Positions 1 to 9,081 are shown, counted from the first letter of the stretch. The stretch: 64,000 nt of DNA from Streptomycetaceae bacterium (GCA_027483765.1 JAIXTW010000002.1:62001-126000); one strand, 5' to 3'. A program made the numbers and translations. The notes: a model not told the origin generated them from the sequence alone.

Positions 1-1
1 A

Positions 2-865
2 AGTGATAACACCGCCATCGCACCAGGACCGCTCGAACATGAAGTTGCGCAAGATTTGGCGCTTATTGCAGATGTCGAATCACGCGGTGGAGCAACTGTC
101 TATCGATTCTCGGAAAGCTCAATTCGCAGAGGGCTCGATCATGGTCGCACCGGTGAAGAGATCACTAAATTTTTAACTAAAACCTCTAAGACGCCAATGC
201 CGCAGCCACTTGAATACTTAATCGCCGATGTCGCAAAGAAACATGGAAAGTTAAGAGTAGGTAATACCGCTTCTTTTATTCGTTGTGAAGATTCTGCGTT
301 AATCACGCAAATCATCGGCGATAAGCGCCTAGAAATTTTGGGTCTGCGCAAAATTGCTCCGGAAGTTCTGATTTGTAACCACGACGCAGCAGAGGCAATG
401 AATGTGTTGCGAAGTTGCGGTTACCTACCTGCCGCCGAAGACTCGCGGGGGTTGCTCTTGAGTGGGCCGCGAATTCAACGCGCCCAAAGTAAAGCTCGCC
501 CTCCTAGAACTATTGGCGAGATTGATCGCCCTGATGAAATTCAAATCGAAGGTGCTTTGCGAGCGCTTCGCACGGGTGAGAAATCAAGTCGCAAACAGAG
601 CACGATGCGCAACATCGCAACTGAAGCCCTTGGTTCACTTCCTCGTACCACTGCAAATGAAACGCTCGAACTCTTAAGTGATTACTTGCAGAACCAGCCA
701 TCGACATCACTTTCTATCGGTTACGCCGATAACAATGGCCTGGTCTCTCATCGCATCATCGATCCGCTCAAACTTTCGGCTGGCTCTCTGATTGCGCGAG
801 ATCACGCCACCGGTGAAGTGCAGACATTTAGAATCGCTCGAATCACGGGGGTAGCAGCGCTATGA
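2..865 (+). CDS. Helicase-associated protein (Helicase_C_3 / WYL-like C-terminus), 5' truncated by window edge
   Basis: The frame is already open at base 2 with no stop before it, so the N-terminus lies outside the window and the TTG at 56 is only an internal codon. The protein resembles the actinobacterial helicase-associated family (Rv0862c-like) that normally sits next to the XPB helicase. The last ~55 residues look like a WYL-type small beta fold (SIGYADNNG, RIIDPLKLSAG, RTFRIARI-like pattern), which in other proteins binds nucleic acid or ligands. Its stop overlaps the next start as ATGA (862-865), implying translational coupling. The role is inferred as partner of the XPB-like helicase two genes downstream; the biochemical function is not established. 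Confidence 0.75.
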   Translation, partial: SDNTAIAPGPLEHEVAQDLALIADVESRGGATVYRFSESSIRRGLDHGRTGEEITKFLTKTSKTPMPQPLEYLIADVAKKHGKLRVGNTASFIRCEDSALITQIIGDKRLEILGLRKIAPEVLICNHDAAEAMNVLRSCGYLPAAEDSRGLLLSGPRIQRAQSKARPPRTIGEIDRPDEIQIEGALRALRTGEKSSRKQSTMRNIATEALGSLPRTTANETLELLSDYLQNQPSTSLSIGYADNNGLVSHRIIDPLKLSAGSLIARDHATGEVQTFRIARITGVAAL

Positions 866-1962
866 CAAGCGAGAAGGTGGCCCAATACGGCAGACTTGAG
901 CCTATGTTGGCAGCCCTAGAAGCACTCGTTCGCTGTGAATCCCCCAGCGATGATTTAGCGGCATGCCGTTCGGTTGTTTCGCTGGCAAGTGATATCGCCA
1001 CCCGCGTTCTTGGTGTGCCGGCGCAGATAAAAGAGATTGAAGGACGACCAGTTTTTTGGTGGGGCGCTGAATCACCTGATGTTGTCATTCTTGCCCACCT
1101 CGACACGGTCTGGCCAAAAGGTTCTTACCAACCACTCTGGGAAGTTAACGGCGATGTTCTACGCGGTCCTGGAACATTTGATATGAAGGCAGGATTTATT
1201 CAAGCGCTGTATGCACTTAAAGGTATTGAAGGTTCGGTCGCACTGATCGCAACAACCGATGAGGAAACCGGAAGTCATTCATCGAAGGCGCTCATCAAAG
1301 AAGTTTCCTCCAAGGCAAAGGCGGTCTTGGTACTAGAAGCCTCCCTCAACGGCAAAGTAAAAACTGGTCGTAAAGGAACTGCGATGTATCAGATTGCAGT
1401 CCACGGCTTGGCATCACATGCTGGGCTGGAACCTGAAAAGGGAATCAACGCAACGACCGAAATCGCACATATTATTTTGAAGCTTTCTGCCCTTGAAAAT
1501 TCTGAGCATGGAACAACAGTGGTTCCAACGCTGCTCAGTTCTGGAAATACAACTAATACAGTTCCAGATTTAGCGACCCTTGATATTGATGCCCGCTCAT
1601 TCTCACAATCAGAACTTGAACGTGTTGATCGTGAAATTCGCACCATCGTTGCCGTAAATCCACAAGCTCGCATTGAAGTCACCGGTGGTCTTAATCGTCC
1701 ACCACTGCAACCTGCAGCAACTGCTGCCCTCTATGAGCAAGCAGAGAAAGTTGCGGCAGCAATTGGAATGCCACCTTTGGGATCAGCAGAAGTTGGCGGC
1801 GCAAGTGATGGAAATTTTGCAGCTGCAGCAGGAGCTCAAGTTCTTGATGGGCTTGGCGCAGTAGGCGGCGGGGCGCATGCACCAACTGAGTGGGTCAGTA
1901 TTTCTTCGATGCAACCTCGCAGCGATTTTCTTCATGCTTTTATTAAGGATCTGCTCTCATGA
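862..1962 (+). CDS. M20 family metallopeptidase (glutamate carboxypeptidase/ArgE-DapE-like)
   Basis: This is a cytoplasmic zinc peptidase or amidase of the M20 family, 366 aa, near the usual length. Visible metal-site and catalytic residues are H79 and D81 (AHLDTVW), bridging D107 (GTFDMKAG), the E134/E135 pair (TTDEETG), E159 (LEAS) and H339 (GGGAHAPTEW). H186 (GLASHAG) lies in the inserted dimerisation domain. Both ends are coupled by ATGA overlaps (862-865 and 1959-1962), so it is part of the helicase operon. Substrate cannot be told from sequence; CPG2-like glutamate or peptide hydrolysis is the closest family idea. Its position between the two helicase genes is unusual. Confidence 0.88.
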   Translation: MTSEKVAQYGRLEPMLAALEALVRCESPSDDLAACRSVVSLASDIATRVLGVPAQIKEIEGRPVFWWGAESPDVVILAHLDTVWPKGSYQPLWEVNGDVLRGPGTFDMKAGFIQALYALKGIEGSVALIATTDEETGSHSSKALIKEVSSKAKAVLVLEASLNGKVKTGRKGTAMYQIAVHGLASHAGLEPEKGINATTEIAHIILKLSALENSEHGTTVVPTLLSSGNTTNTVPDLATLDIDARSFSQSELERVDREIRTIVAVNPQARIEVTGGLNRPPLQPAATAALYEQAEKVAAAIGMPPLGSAEVGGASDGNFAAAAGAQVLDGLGAVGGGAHAPTEWVSISSMQPRSDFLHAFIKDLLS

Positions 1963-3608
1963 CCGATGGCCCACTTATTGTTCAGAGCGATAAAACGCTG
2001 CTCCTTGATGTTGACCATATTCTCTCCACCGAATGCCGGCGAGCGATTGCACCCTTTGCTGAACTCGAGCGCTCCCCTGAACATATTCATACCTATCGAT
2101 TAACAAATCTTGGGCTGTGGAATGCGCGAGCTGCTGGCCACGATGCCGAATTAGTAATTGATACCCTCATTAAGTATTCGCGTTACGCGGTTCCGCACTC
2201 ACTTCTGGTTGATATTGCGGAAACCATGTCCCGCTATGGGCGCCTGCGACTAGAAGCTGATCCAATTCACGGACTTATTCTTGTCACTACCGATGTGGGA
2301 GTACTAGAAGAAGTAATTCGCGCGAAGAAGATTGCACCGTTACTTGGAATAAGAATTGATAACGAAACAATTGCAGTTCATCCAAGCCAACGTGGTCAGA
2401 TTAAGCAATCGCTGCTGCGCTTAGGCTGGCCGGCCGAAGATTTCGCGGGCTATGTTGATGGTCAGGCACATGACATTGCACTCAAGCAAGATGGATGGAA
2501 GATCCGCCAATATCAAGAGCATGCAGCCGAAGGATTCTGGCACGGCGGCTCAGGTGTAGTGGTGCTTCCCTGTGGCGCTGGAAAGACAATCGTGGGCGCT
2601 GCCGCAATGGCACATGCAAAGGCGACCACTCTGATTTTAGTAACCAACACAATTGCTGCGCGTCAGTGGCGAGATGAACTCTTGAAGCGCACGACTCTCC
2701 ATGAAGATGAGATTGGCGAATACTCTGGTGCAAAGAAAGAAATTCGCCCAGTAACTATTGCTACATACCAAGTAATGACAAAGAAAAAGAATGGTGTCTA
2801 CGCGCACCTTGATTTATTTGATACCCACGATTGGGGTTTGATTATTTATGACGAGGTGCATCTACTTCCTGCGCCCATCTTTCGCTTTACCGCCGATATC
2901 CAATCTCGTCGCCGTTTAGGACTGACCGCAACGCTAGTTCGGGAAGATGGCATGGAGGGGGAAGTTTTCTCACTCATCGGACCAAAACGTTTCGATGTGC
3001 CATGGAAAGAAATTGAAGCTCAGGGATATATCGCACCTGCTGAATGCATCGAAGTGCGAGTCAATCTGACCGAAGCGGAAAGACTTGCTTATGCAACGGC
3101 AGAGCCAGAAGAGCGCTACAGATATTGCGCTACAACTCGCACCAAGCGAAATGTTGTAGAGGAAATCGTGGCTCATCATGCAAATGAGCAGATCCTTGTC
3201 ATTGGTCAATATCTTGATCAACTCGATGATCTATCTGAAGCCCTCGGTGTGCCGGTAATTAAAGGTGACACTCCTCAGAAGGAACGCGAACGCCTCTTTG
3301 CTGCATTTCGAACTGGTGAAATCACCTGTCTCGTTGTATCAAAGGTGGCAAACTTTTCAGTTGATTTACCTGAAGCAACAATTGCAATTCAGGTTTCGGG
3401 AGCCTTCGGTTCTCGTCAAGAAGAAGCCCAACGCTTAGGCCGAATTCTCCGTCCTAAATCTGATGGCCGAAGCGCTAAGTTTTATTCAGTAGTTTCACGA
3501 GACACAATCGATCAAGATTTTGCTCAGAACCGACAACGCTTCTTAGCGGAGCAGGGCTACTCTTACCGAATTATTGATGCAGACGATATTTTTCAAGGCA
3601 AGTTCTAA
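1959..3608 (+). CDS. DNA repair helicase XPB-type (SF2)
   Basis: A superfamily 2 DNA helicase of the bacterial XPB/ERCC3 type, 549 aa. Motif I is LPCGAGKT (203-210), motif II DEVH (298-301), motif III region GLTATLVREDG (321-331), and motif VI RLGRILRP (492-499). The N-terminal ~170 residues correspond to the damage-recognition-like part seen in bacterial XPB proteins. It is predicted to unwind DNA 3'-5' during repair; that activity is family knowledge. It is the third gene of an overlapping operon. Its 3' end runs 38 bp into the convergent glutaredoxin gene. Confidence 0.93.
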   Translation: MTDGPLIVQSDKTLLLDVDHILSTECRRAIAPFAELERSPEHIHTYRLTNLGLWNARAAGHDAELVIDTLIKYSRYAVPHSLLVDIAETMSRYGRLRLEADPIHGLILVTTDVGVLEEVIRAKKIAPLLGIRIDNETIAVHPSQRGQIKQSLLRLGWPAEDFAGYVDGQAHDIALKQDGWKIRQYQEHAAEGFWHGGSGVVVLPCGAGKTIVGAAAMAHAKATTLILVTNTIAARQWRDELLKRTTLHEDEIGEYSGAKKEIRPVTIATYQVMTKKKNGVYAHLDLFDTHDWGLIIYDEVHLLPAPIFRFTADIQSRRRLGLTATLVREDGMEGEVFSLIGPKRFDVPWKEIEAQGYIAPAECIEVRVNLTEAERLAYATAEPEERYRYCATTRTKRNVVEEIVAHHANEQILVIGQYLDQLDDLSEALGVPVIKGDTPQKERERLFAAFRTGEITCLVVSKVANFSVDLPEATIAIQVSGAFGSRQEEAQRLGRILRPKSDGRSAKFYSVVSRDTIDQDFAQNRQRFLAEQGYSYRIIDADDIFQGKF

Positions 3609-3822
3609 ATCTCTCCGGGTCGACTCGATAAAAGTCGTGGTGTTCGCCATTGATGTGAATGACCGGCACTTGCGTTCCATATAATTTTTCTAGCTCTTGA
3701 TTACCATCAATAAATAGAGTTTCGAGAGTAAACGCTAACTCGTCCCGTAACGCTGCCAGAGTTTTCTCAGCACTTTCACAGAGATGACAGCCTTGGCGTG
3801 AATAAAGCGTCACTGTGACCAT
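3571..3822 (-). CDS. Glutaredoxin family protein
   Basis: An 83-aa thioredoxin-fold protein with the redox motif CHLC near the N-terminus (YSRQGCHLC) and a cis-proline loop TQVPVI. It belongs to the DUF836/glutaredoxin-like group common in Actinobacteria. It probably carries out thiol-disulfide exchange in the cytoplasm; the partner is unknown. The 3' end overlaps the convergent XPB gene by 38 bp. The ATG has no Shine-Dalgarno site; GAGAAT (3829-3834, minus strand) lies 6 nt upstream, consistent with leaderless transcription. Confidence 0.85.
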   Translation of the reverse strand: MVTVTLYSRQGCHLCESAEKTLAALRDELAFTLETLFIDGNQELEKLYGTQVPVIHINGEHHDFYRVDPERFRTCLEKYRLHQ

Positions 3823-3857
3823 GACTGCATTCTCGCACCCTGATAGCGTTGGGCGCT
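3823..3857. promoter_or_regulatory. Divergent leaderless promoter region, glutaredoxin / secreted zincin
   Basis: This 35-bp gap separates two divergent starts. On the minus strand GAGAAT occupies 3829-3834, 6 nt before the glutaredoxin ATG. On the plus strand TAGCGT occupies 3844-3849, 8 nt before the ATG at 3858. Neither start has a ribosome-binding site. This is inferred from spacing alone. Confidence 0.5.
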
Positions 3858-6233
3858 ATGAGGAGCAGGAAACGCACTTTAGGGAGTTCCGTTGTAGCTC
3901 TCGCACTCCTCTTCTCGCTTTTTTCTCCGCTGCAGTCACAGGCACTCAGCAACTTCAAGGTCGCCCCCTCTACTTCCTGGGGATACATCTACGCCGGACC
4001 ATCAACTGCTAAAGCTCAAACTCGTCCTGCAAAAGTTGCCTATCTTGAACAGAAATCTAGATTTGTTGTGGACTATAAGAACTTTCCTGAATGGGCAAAG
4101 AAAGATTTTCAAGCCGCAGTAGATGTATGGAGTGCACACTTTAAATCAAGCGTTCCAATCGCCATCGATGCCACCTGGAGCCGAGTCGCATCGAGCACTG
4201 TCCTTGGAAGTGCCCGACCTGGAAATTACTATTCAGGTTTCGATGGTGCTCCAGATAAGAGTCTTTGGTACCCATCAGCGTTAGCAAATGCACTTGCTGG
4301 CAAAGATTTAGGTGGCGCAGATCCAGAGATAGTTATTCAAGTTAATTCTGCGGCACCTTGGAATACTCGAAGTGATGGCGCCCCGCGCACCAGTGAATAT
4401 GATTTGCAATCTGTATTCCTACATGAAATGGGACACGGGTTGGGTTTTCTCTCTACTGACTCTTACGATAATTTTTTTGGCTTCGGAACTATTGAACAAC
4501 CCACTCCATACGATGCATATGCACAATTACCTGATGGTCGAAGACTGGCAGATCTGCCATCACCATCCCTCGAACTTGGTAAAGCGCTCACGTCAACGCT
4601 TGTTTGGTCGGGACCGTTAGGAATAGCTGCAAATGGTGGAGTAAAACCAGTTCTTTATACACCTGCTCGTTATGAGCAAGGCTCATCGGTTGGACACTTA
4701 GATGAAGCAACGTATGCCGACTCTGACCTCAATCGATTTATGACACCTAATCTCAATGCGGGCGAGGTTTTCCGTGAACCAGGTCCGTTATTGCTAGCCA
4801 TGATGGAAGATATGCGGCGCAAACCCCCGGTTGGAATCGCTGTGGGAATTCCACAAGTTGTTCGAAATCCGTCAGCCTTGATTTCAGATGGTGAAGTTAT
4901 TGTTACCTTCGATCCTCCAGCTAATGCCCGCACCGCACAGATTTCAAGCTACTCCGTGCGCAATTTAAAAACGGATCAAGTAATCAGTGGAATGTCATCG
5001 CCCATTACATTCAAGGGTCTTAAAAATGGCACGAGTTACGCATTTAGTATCGTGGCCTCTAATTCCAACGGTACTTCTGATGCCGTTGTAACCGCACCCG
5101 TTGCTCCAACAGCCGCTTGGAAGCGCATTGTGATTGATGATGCATCAGATGCCACGCACGTAACGAGTATTAATTTCAATCGGAAACCAACTCTGCTCTA
5201 TACAGACTCCAATAGCGGTCGCCTCAAGATCGCCACCTGGGAAGGAAAGAGTTGGAAGAAACTGACCGTTGATGGCGCTGGTGGAAGTGCTCCACGCACG
5301 AAGTACCCAATCACTAGCCCAATTTCAGCGTGTGTAAACGGCTCTGGAATTAGTCAAACTCTGCACATCTTCTATTCGGATAATAAAGAGAAAGATCTGC
5401 ACTATGCACGATATGACGGAAAGAAATTCGTATACGAAATAGTTGATGGGAATGGCACTGCCGTAAACGATTACAAAGACCCAATTCGGGTTCGTACCGC
5501 AAGTGATGTCAGCGTTTCCAGTGCTTGCGTAGCAACTACGGGTGGGCTGCAAGTCTTCTATCGCGATGAGAGCCAAGGAATTCTCTTGGGTGCTACCAAG
5601 TTAAGGAGCGCCACCAAGTGGAGTTATGAATTAGTCGATGGAGATCGTAAGACCGATGGCCGCACCACTGGAGATGTCGCATTCCACCTAAAGGCTATCT
5701 ATGACGGAAGAAAGACTTATGTTCTCTACGACTCGGTGCTAACAATTAATCAGCGCAAAGAGGCAACGTCAGGTGAAGTTCGGGTTGCATCTCGCGACAC
5801 TCTATCGACGACGCCTTGGAGCTATTACAACTTAGATGCCTCGGGTTCATTTACGCCAATGGCCGGATATGACATTTCTATCGCTAGAACACTTACTGGA
5901 ATTAGTGCGAGTTGGTTGATTGCCGGTCCTGCAACAATGCCACATGCCAACCGAATTCGTTGGAGCACAGTTCAGAGCACTCCGGAACAGAACGTAGTCA
6001 CTACCGAAAGTTTTGGCGCTCCTGGAAAATTCCTGAGTACAGATGGTTCAGCAACCGCATTTAACTGCGCCCAACGACTCTGCGTTCTGGATCATTCCCG
6101 AAGCACGCCAGCAATTAAATTAGTTTCGACAGAAGAGAGCCCTGCTGGAATTTCATCGGCTTGGGTTGTAGTCGATCGAATTCGATATCTGGTCGCAGGC
6201 AATAAAGGCCAGCTATCTATGTTTCGTCCCTAG
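3858..6233 (+). CDS. Large secreted zincin-like metalloprotease with FN3 and beta-propeller-like C-terminus
   Basis: A 791-aa exported protein. I chose ATG 3858 over an in-frame TTG nine bases upstream because it begins MRSRKRTLG followed by a hydrophobic signal peptide ending near SQA. Residues ~60-330 form a zincin-like domain with HEMGHGLGF at 189-197: H189, E190 and H193 are the expected zinc ligands and catalytic acid. The position where metzincins carry the third histidine (199) is serine, so the third ligand must come from elsewhere. Residues ~335-420 resemble a fibronectin type III module. The remaining ~370 residues are repetitive beta-strand sequence (IATWEGKSW, LHYARYDGKKF) suggesting a propeller for binding surfaces or polymers. 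Substrate unknown. It ends 2 bp from the convergent neighbour. Confidence 0.7.
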   Translation: MRSRKRTLGSSVVALALLFSLFSPLQSQALSNFKVAPSTSWGYIYAGPSTAKAQTRPAKVAYLEQKSRFVVDYKNFPEWAKKDFQAAVDVWSAHFKSSVPIAIDATWSRVASSTVLGSARPGNYYSGFDGAPDKSLWYPSALANALAGKDLGGADPEIVIQVNSAAPWNTRSDGAPRTSEYDLQSVFLHEMGHGLGFLSTDSYDNFFGFGTIEQPTPYDAYAQLPDGRRLADLPSPSLELGKALTSTLVWSGPLGIAANGGVKPVLYTPARYEQGSSVGHLDEATYADSDLNRFMTPNLNAGEVFREPGPLLLAMMEDMRRKPPVGIAVGIPQVVRNPSALISDGEVIVTFDPPANARTAQISSYSVRNLKTDQVISGMSSPITFKGLKNGTSYAFSIVASNSNGTSDAVVTAPVAPTAAWKRIVIDDASDATHVTSINFNRKPTLLYTDSNSGRLKIATWEGKSWKKLTVDGAGGSAPRTKYPITSPISACVNGSGISQTLHIFYSDNKEKDLHYARYDGKKFVYEIVDGNGTAVNDYKDPIRVRTASDVSVSSACVATTGGLQVFYRDESQGILLGATKLRSATKWSYELVDGDRKTDGRTTGDVAFHLKAIYDGRKTYVLYDSVLTINQRKEATSGEVRVASRDTLSTTPWSYYNLDASGSFTPMAGYDISIARTLTGISASWLIAGPATMPHANRIRWSTVQSTPEQNVVTTESFGAPGKFLSTDGSATAFNCAQRLCVLDHSRSTPAIKLVSTEESPAGISSAWVVVDRIRYLVAGNKGQLSMFRP

Positions 6234-6235
6234 TT

Positions 6236-7426
6236 TTAGCGAGTAGCTAAACGAAATATCGCGGGTGTTTGATCACCCTTATTTGCTAGACCAACTAACC
6301 CTAACTCTTTTGAGTATGCAAGAGCGATTGGGTCACCGAGTTCAGTTGATCCAAATGCATTTGTCATCACACCCTTTGAATCAAAGGTAGTTACAAGCAA
6401 CTGTGGTTTGCTTGGTTTCCAACCAGTAATTGATGCAATCGCCGACTTAGAGCCGAAAGCGGCGTAACTGCTGCCACCAGCGCTCAGTGCTCGAGACTGA
6501 CCAGTTGAGGCGAAACGAATTGTCCAAGTTGGTGCAAAGGTTGTCGTAAATTTTGTAATTGCACTTTCAGTTGTTTTTCCAGACTTCACAAATCCACTCA
6601 AGAGTAAGTTGGAATCAGCGCTCAGCCATGAGCGATCGCCTTTAATAGCTGAACTTCGAACTACCGATGTAATAGCACCCGTCTTCGAAGCTTTTATCAA
6701 GACTCCATCTCGGATGCCAGCTAACTTCTTGCCGGCTAATGTTTCAGTGCTTGAGCCAAATAAATATGAACCACCGTCGCTGTTTCGCACAACCGCGTTG
6801 ATAATCGTCTTGCCCGTACCGATAAATGTGTGTGGTGAGAATTGACCCGTTACGTTCATACTCTGAATAAAGGCTCGCTCTGAAAGCACTCCGGCAAGTG
6901 ATAAACCTGAGTTATTGACTGAGATTGAACTTATCAAGCCTGGCAGCGAGTGTGCGTGCAGATGGGTCGCCAGAAGTTCTCCAGATGGTGCAATTTTCCA
7001 GACCGTTAGAACGTTGAGATCTCCGCGCAACGGTTGAGTAGGTTCGAGTGAAATTGCATCCGGATTCTCAGCGATAACGGCGGCTGTTTCTACGGCAGCA
7101 CCCGCTAATGGAGATGAAAAGCCACTAATCCAGATATTTCCGGCACCATCGACAGTTGATGCCATTGCAACTTCATCACTGCCTGAATCAATTACTTTCT
7201 GCCAGAGGACTGCTCCAGCACCATCTACAGCGCTAATTTCAACATCGGTCGTAAGTGAGTCAACCGTGGCGATAGTGATGATTGAAGCTTTTGATACCAG
7301 CAGCATCTGCGCATTGGGCGCATCCATAACTGTCGTGATTTTCTTTACTGTAACTTTTTTTTGAACTGCATGTGCTGATGGGGAGAAAGTTAAAGCGATG
7401 AGTAATAAGAGTGCAATTTTTTTCAT
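6236..7426 (-). CDS. Secreted beta-propeller-like protein of unknown function
   Basis: A 396-aa protein beginning MKKIALLLLIALTF with a signal peptide cleaved after SAHA. The mature part is rich in short beta-strand repeats of the form VDGAGNIWISGF and DSKGVM, as in SBBP/NHL-type propellers, with no catalytic motif I can recognise. The start overlaps the stop of proC as ATGA (7423-7426), so it is cotranscribed with and coupled to proC, although no functional link is evident. The 3' end lies 2 bp from the large secreted protease gene on the other strand; the two exported proteins may or may not cooperate. Confidence 0.6.
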   Translation of the reverse strand: MKKIALLLLIALTFSPSAHAVQKKVTVKKITTVMDAPNAQMLLVSKASIITIATVDSLTTDVEISAVDGAGAVLWQKVIDSGSDEVAMASTVDGAGNIWISGFSSPLAGAAVETAAVIAENPDAISLEPTQPLRGDLNVLTVWKIAPSGELLATHLHAHSLPGLISSISVNNSGLSLAGVLSERAFIQSMNVTGQFSPHTFIGTGKTIINAVVRNSDGGSYLFGSSTETLAGKKLAGIRDGVLIKASKTGAITSVVRSSAIKGDRSWLSADSNLLLSGFVKSGKTTESAITKFTTTFAPTWTIRFASTGQSRALSAGGSSYAAFGSKSAIASITGWKPSKPQLLVTTFDSKGVMTNAFGSTELGDPIALAYSKELGLVGLANKGDQTPAIFRLATR

Positions 7427-8241
7427 TGCTGCGCTAATTCTGCTGCACGTTTAGCAGATGCAGCCATCGCATCGGCAACAATCTGTGAAATATCAGCGGC
7501 ATCGAATACTGCCAAGGCTTCGGCAGTTGCACCTTTAAGGCTCGTTACTTTTTCGCGAAGAACAGTTGGGCTATCACCAGACTCTTCCAACATGGCAGCG
7601 GCGCCTACGATTGTTTGTAGCGTCAGTGTTGTTGCATCTGCGCGCGAGAGACCGAGCGCTACCGCACCGTCAATCATGGCTTCCACAAATCGGAAGAAGT
7701 AGGCCGGACCAGAGCCGCTAGTGCCAGTGAGAGAATTTTGTAGCTCTTCTGGAATCAGTAACGACTTTCCAGTTGCAGCCAGTAATTGATTGACAAATTT
7801 ATTCTGCGGAGCGCTGACGCCGGTTCCCAGTGAATAACCAGCCATGCCTTTACCAACGAGAGTAGGTGTATTTGGCATTACCCGAACTATCGACGTATGA
7901 CCATTGAGCCCCTGTGAAATTGCCGCGATAGTCTTGCCAGCAAGGAGTGAAATCACCAGCGTCTGAGCCTTCAAATGAGGTGCTATTTCAGGCAGCAGTT
8001 CAGAAAGCCCCTGCGGTTTAATCCCTAAGAGAAGAACATCAGATGAAGAAATGGTTTCGGCTAACCCAACAACACTGACTCCATATTTCTTAGCCAGCTC
8101 CTCACCGCGTTCTGCTCTGCGTACAACAATGGCAATAGCAGATGGTTGCAATCCAGAGCGAATAAGTGCTGCAATAAATGCTTCACCCATATTTCCGGCA
8201 CCGATGATGCCAACTCGAGAGATGCCTTCGTAATTAGCCAT
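7423..8241 (-). CDS. proC: Pyrroline-5-carboxylate reductase
   Basis: Catalyses the last step of proline synthesis, NAD(P)H-dependent reduction of 1-pyrroline-5-carboxylate. At 272 aa it is full length. The N-terminal Rossmann fold shows GIIGAGNMGEAF near residue 12. The C-terminal dimerisation domain carries the family signature around SGSGPAYFFRFVEAM and TSLKGATAEAL. The start ATG has no Shine-Dalgarno sequence; TACTCT (8248-8253, minus strand) lies exactly 6 nt upstream, so it is probably leaderless. The secreted propeller gene follows with a 4-bp overlap. Confidence 0.95.
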   Translation of the reverse strand: MANYEGISRVGIIGAGNMGEAFIAALIRSGLQPSAIAIVVRRAERGEELAKKYGVSVVGLAETISSSDVLLLGIKPQGLSELLPEIAPHLKAQTLVISLLAGKTIAAISQGLNGHTSIVRVMPNTPTLVGKGMAGYSLGTGVSAPQNKFVNQLLAATGKSLLIPEELQNSLTGTSGSGPAYFFRFVEAMIDGAVALGLSRADATTLTLQTIVGAAAMLEESGDSPTVLREKVTSLKGATAEALAVFDAADISQIVADAMAASAKRAAELAQQ

Positions 8242-8271
8242 AGCGAAAGAGTACGCGTAGGCTCTGCGACT
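8242..8271. promoter_or_regulatory. Divergent leaderless promoters, proC / Cys-rich protein
   Basis: The 30-bp gap holds two -10-like hexamers. TACTCT on the minus strand (8248-8253) is 6 nt from the proC ATG. TAGGCT on the plus strand (8258-8263) is 8 nt from the ATG at 8272. Any -35 elements would lie inside the opposite coding region. Confidence 0.55.
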
Positions 8272-9081
8272 ATGTCAGAGATAAAGCCAGGTTTCGCACG
8301 TGATTGGGTCGAATTTGCAGATCCAAATGATCAGGAAGAAATCTTTAAGTGCGACCTCACTTGGTTGACCTCGTTCTGGACCTGTATTTACGGCGATGGC
8401 TGCCAAGGTGTATTTAAGGATCGCCCAAACGATGGTTGTTGCACCGAGGGTGCCATGTACTCAGATGAAGATGATGAAGAACGCGTTCGTAAGGCGGCCG
8501 AATACCTGACTCCGGATATGTGGCAGTTCTACGAAGAGGCGCGCCCCAAGAAAGTTGGCGGAAAACTTCGCATTACCGATTTAGATGAAGATAAAGAACG
8601 TAAAACTCGTACGGTAAATGACGCCTGTATATTTCTCAATCGTAAAGGCTATGAAGCCCCAGGATTTACTGGTTCATTCGGTTGCGTCTTGCACCACTTG
8701 GCGCAGAAGCGAGAGATTCACTTTGTAGATACAAAGCCGGATGTATGTTGGCAACTTCCACTTCGACGCAGTTATGAGACTCGCGAAGTTGGCGAGCGTG
8801 AATACTCAGTCACTGTTATCGGAGAGTATGAGCGCCTCGGTTGGGGCGATGGCGGGGATGATTTCGATTGGTATTGCACAAGTAATACTGATGCGCACGT
8901 TGGAAGTGAACCTGTCTACATTTCGAATAAAGCAGAGTTACAAAAGCTCATGGGAAATGATGCATATGCAATCCTGGCCGAGCATTGTGATCGCCGAGTT
9001 CAAGGAATTAGAGATGCGCAGGCTCGTTCGCTGCCGCTCTTTGTTATTCAGCACCCTGCAACAATCGCAGCCGGTAAGTAG
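8272..9081 (+). CDS. Cysteine-rich YkgJ/DUF3109-like metal-cluster protein
   Basis: A 269-aa soluble protein. ATG 8272 was preferred to an upstream in-frame ATG because the longer version runs through the divergent proC gene and lacks similarity to the rest. The N-terminal half carries clustered cysteines C27, C38, C44, C56 and C57 (FKCDLTW, TCIYGDGC, DGCCTEGA), then C119, C138 and C159 further on, a layout typical of the CxxxC-type zinc/iron-chelating YkgJ superfamily. Such proteins may bind a metal or Fe-S cluster; the reaction is unknown. It has no signal peptide or membrane segment. Probably leaderless (TAGGCT 8 nt upstream). Confidence 0.6.
   Translation: MSEIKPGFARDWVEFADPNDQEEIFKCDLTWLTSFWTCIYGDGCQGVFKDRPNDGCCTEGAMYSDEDDEERVRKAAEYLTPDMWQFYEEARPKKVGGKLRITDLDEDKERKTRTVNDACIFLNRKGYEAPGFTGSFGCVLHHLAQKREIHFVDTKPDVCWQLPLRRSYETREVGEREYSVTVIGEYERLGWGDGGDDFDWYCTSNTDAHVGSEPVYISNKAELQKLMGNDAYAILAEHCDRRVQGIRDAQARSLPLFVIQHPATIAAGK

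Noticed and set aside
8146-8271. Longer start for the Cys-rich protein at 8146
   Set aside because: The extra 42 codons are antisense to proC; ATG 8272 has the promoter spacing seen elsewhere.
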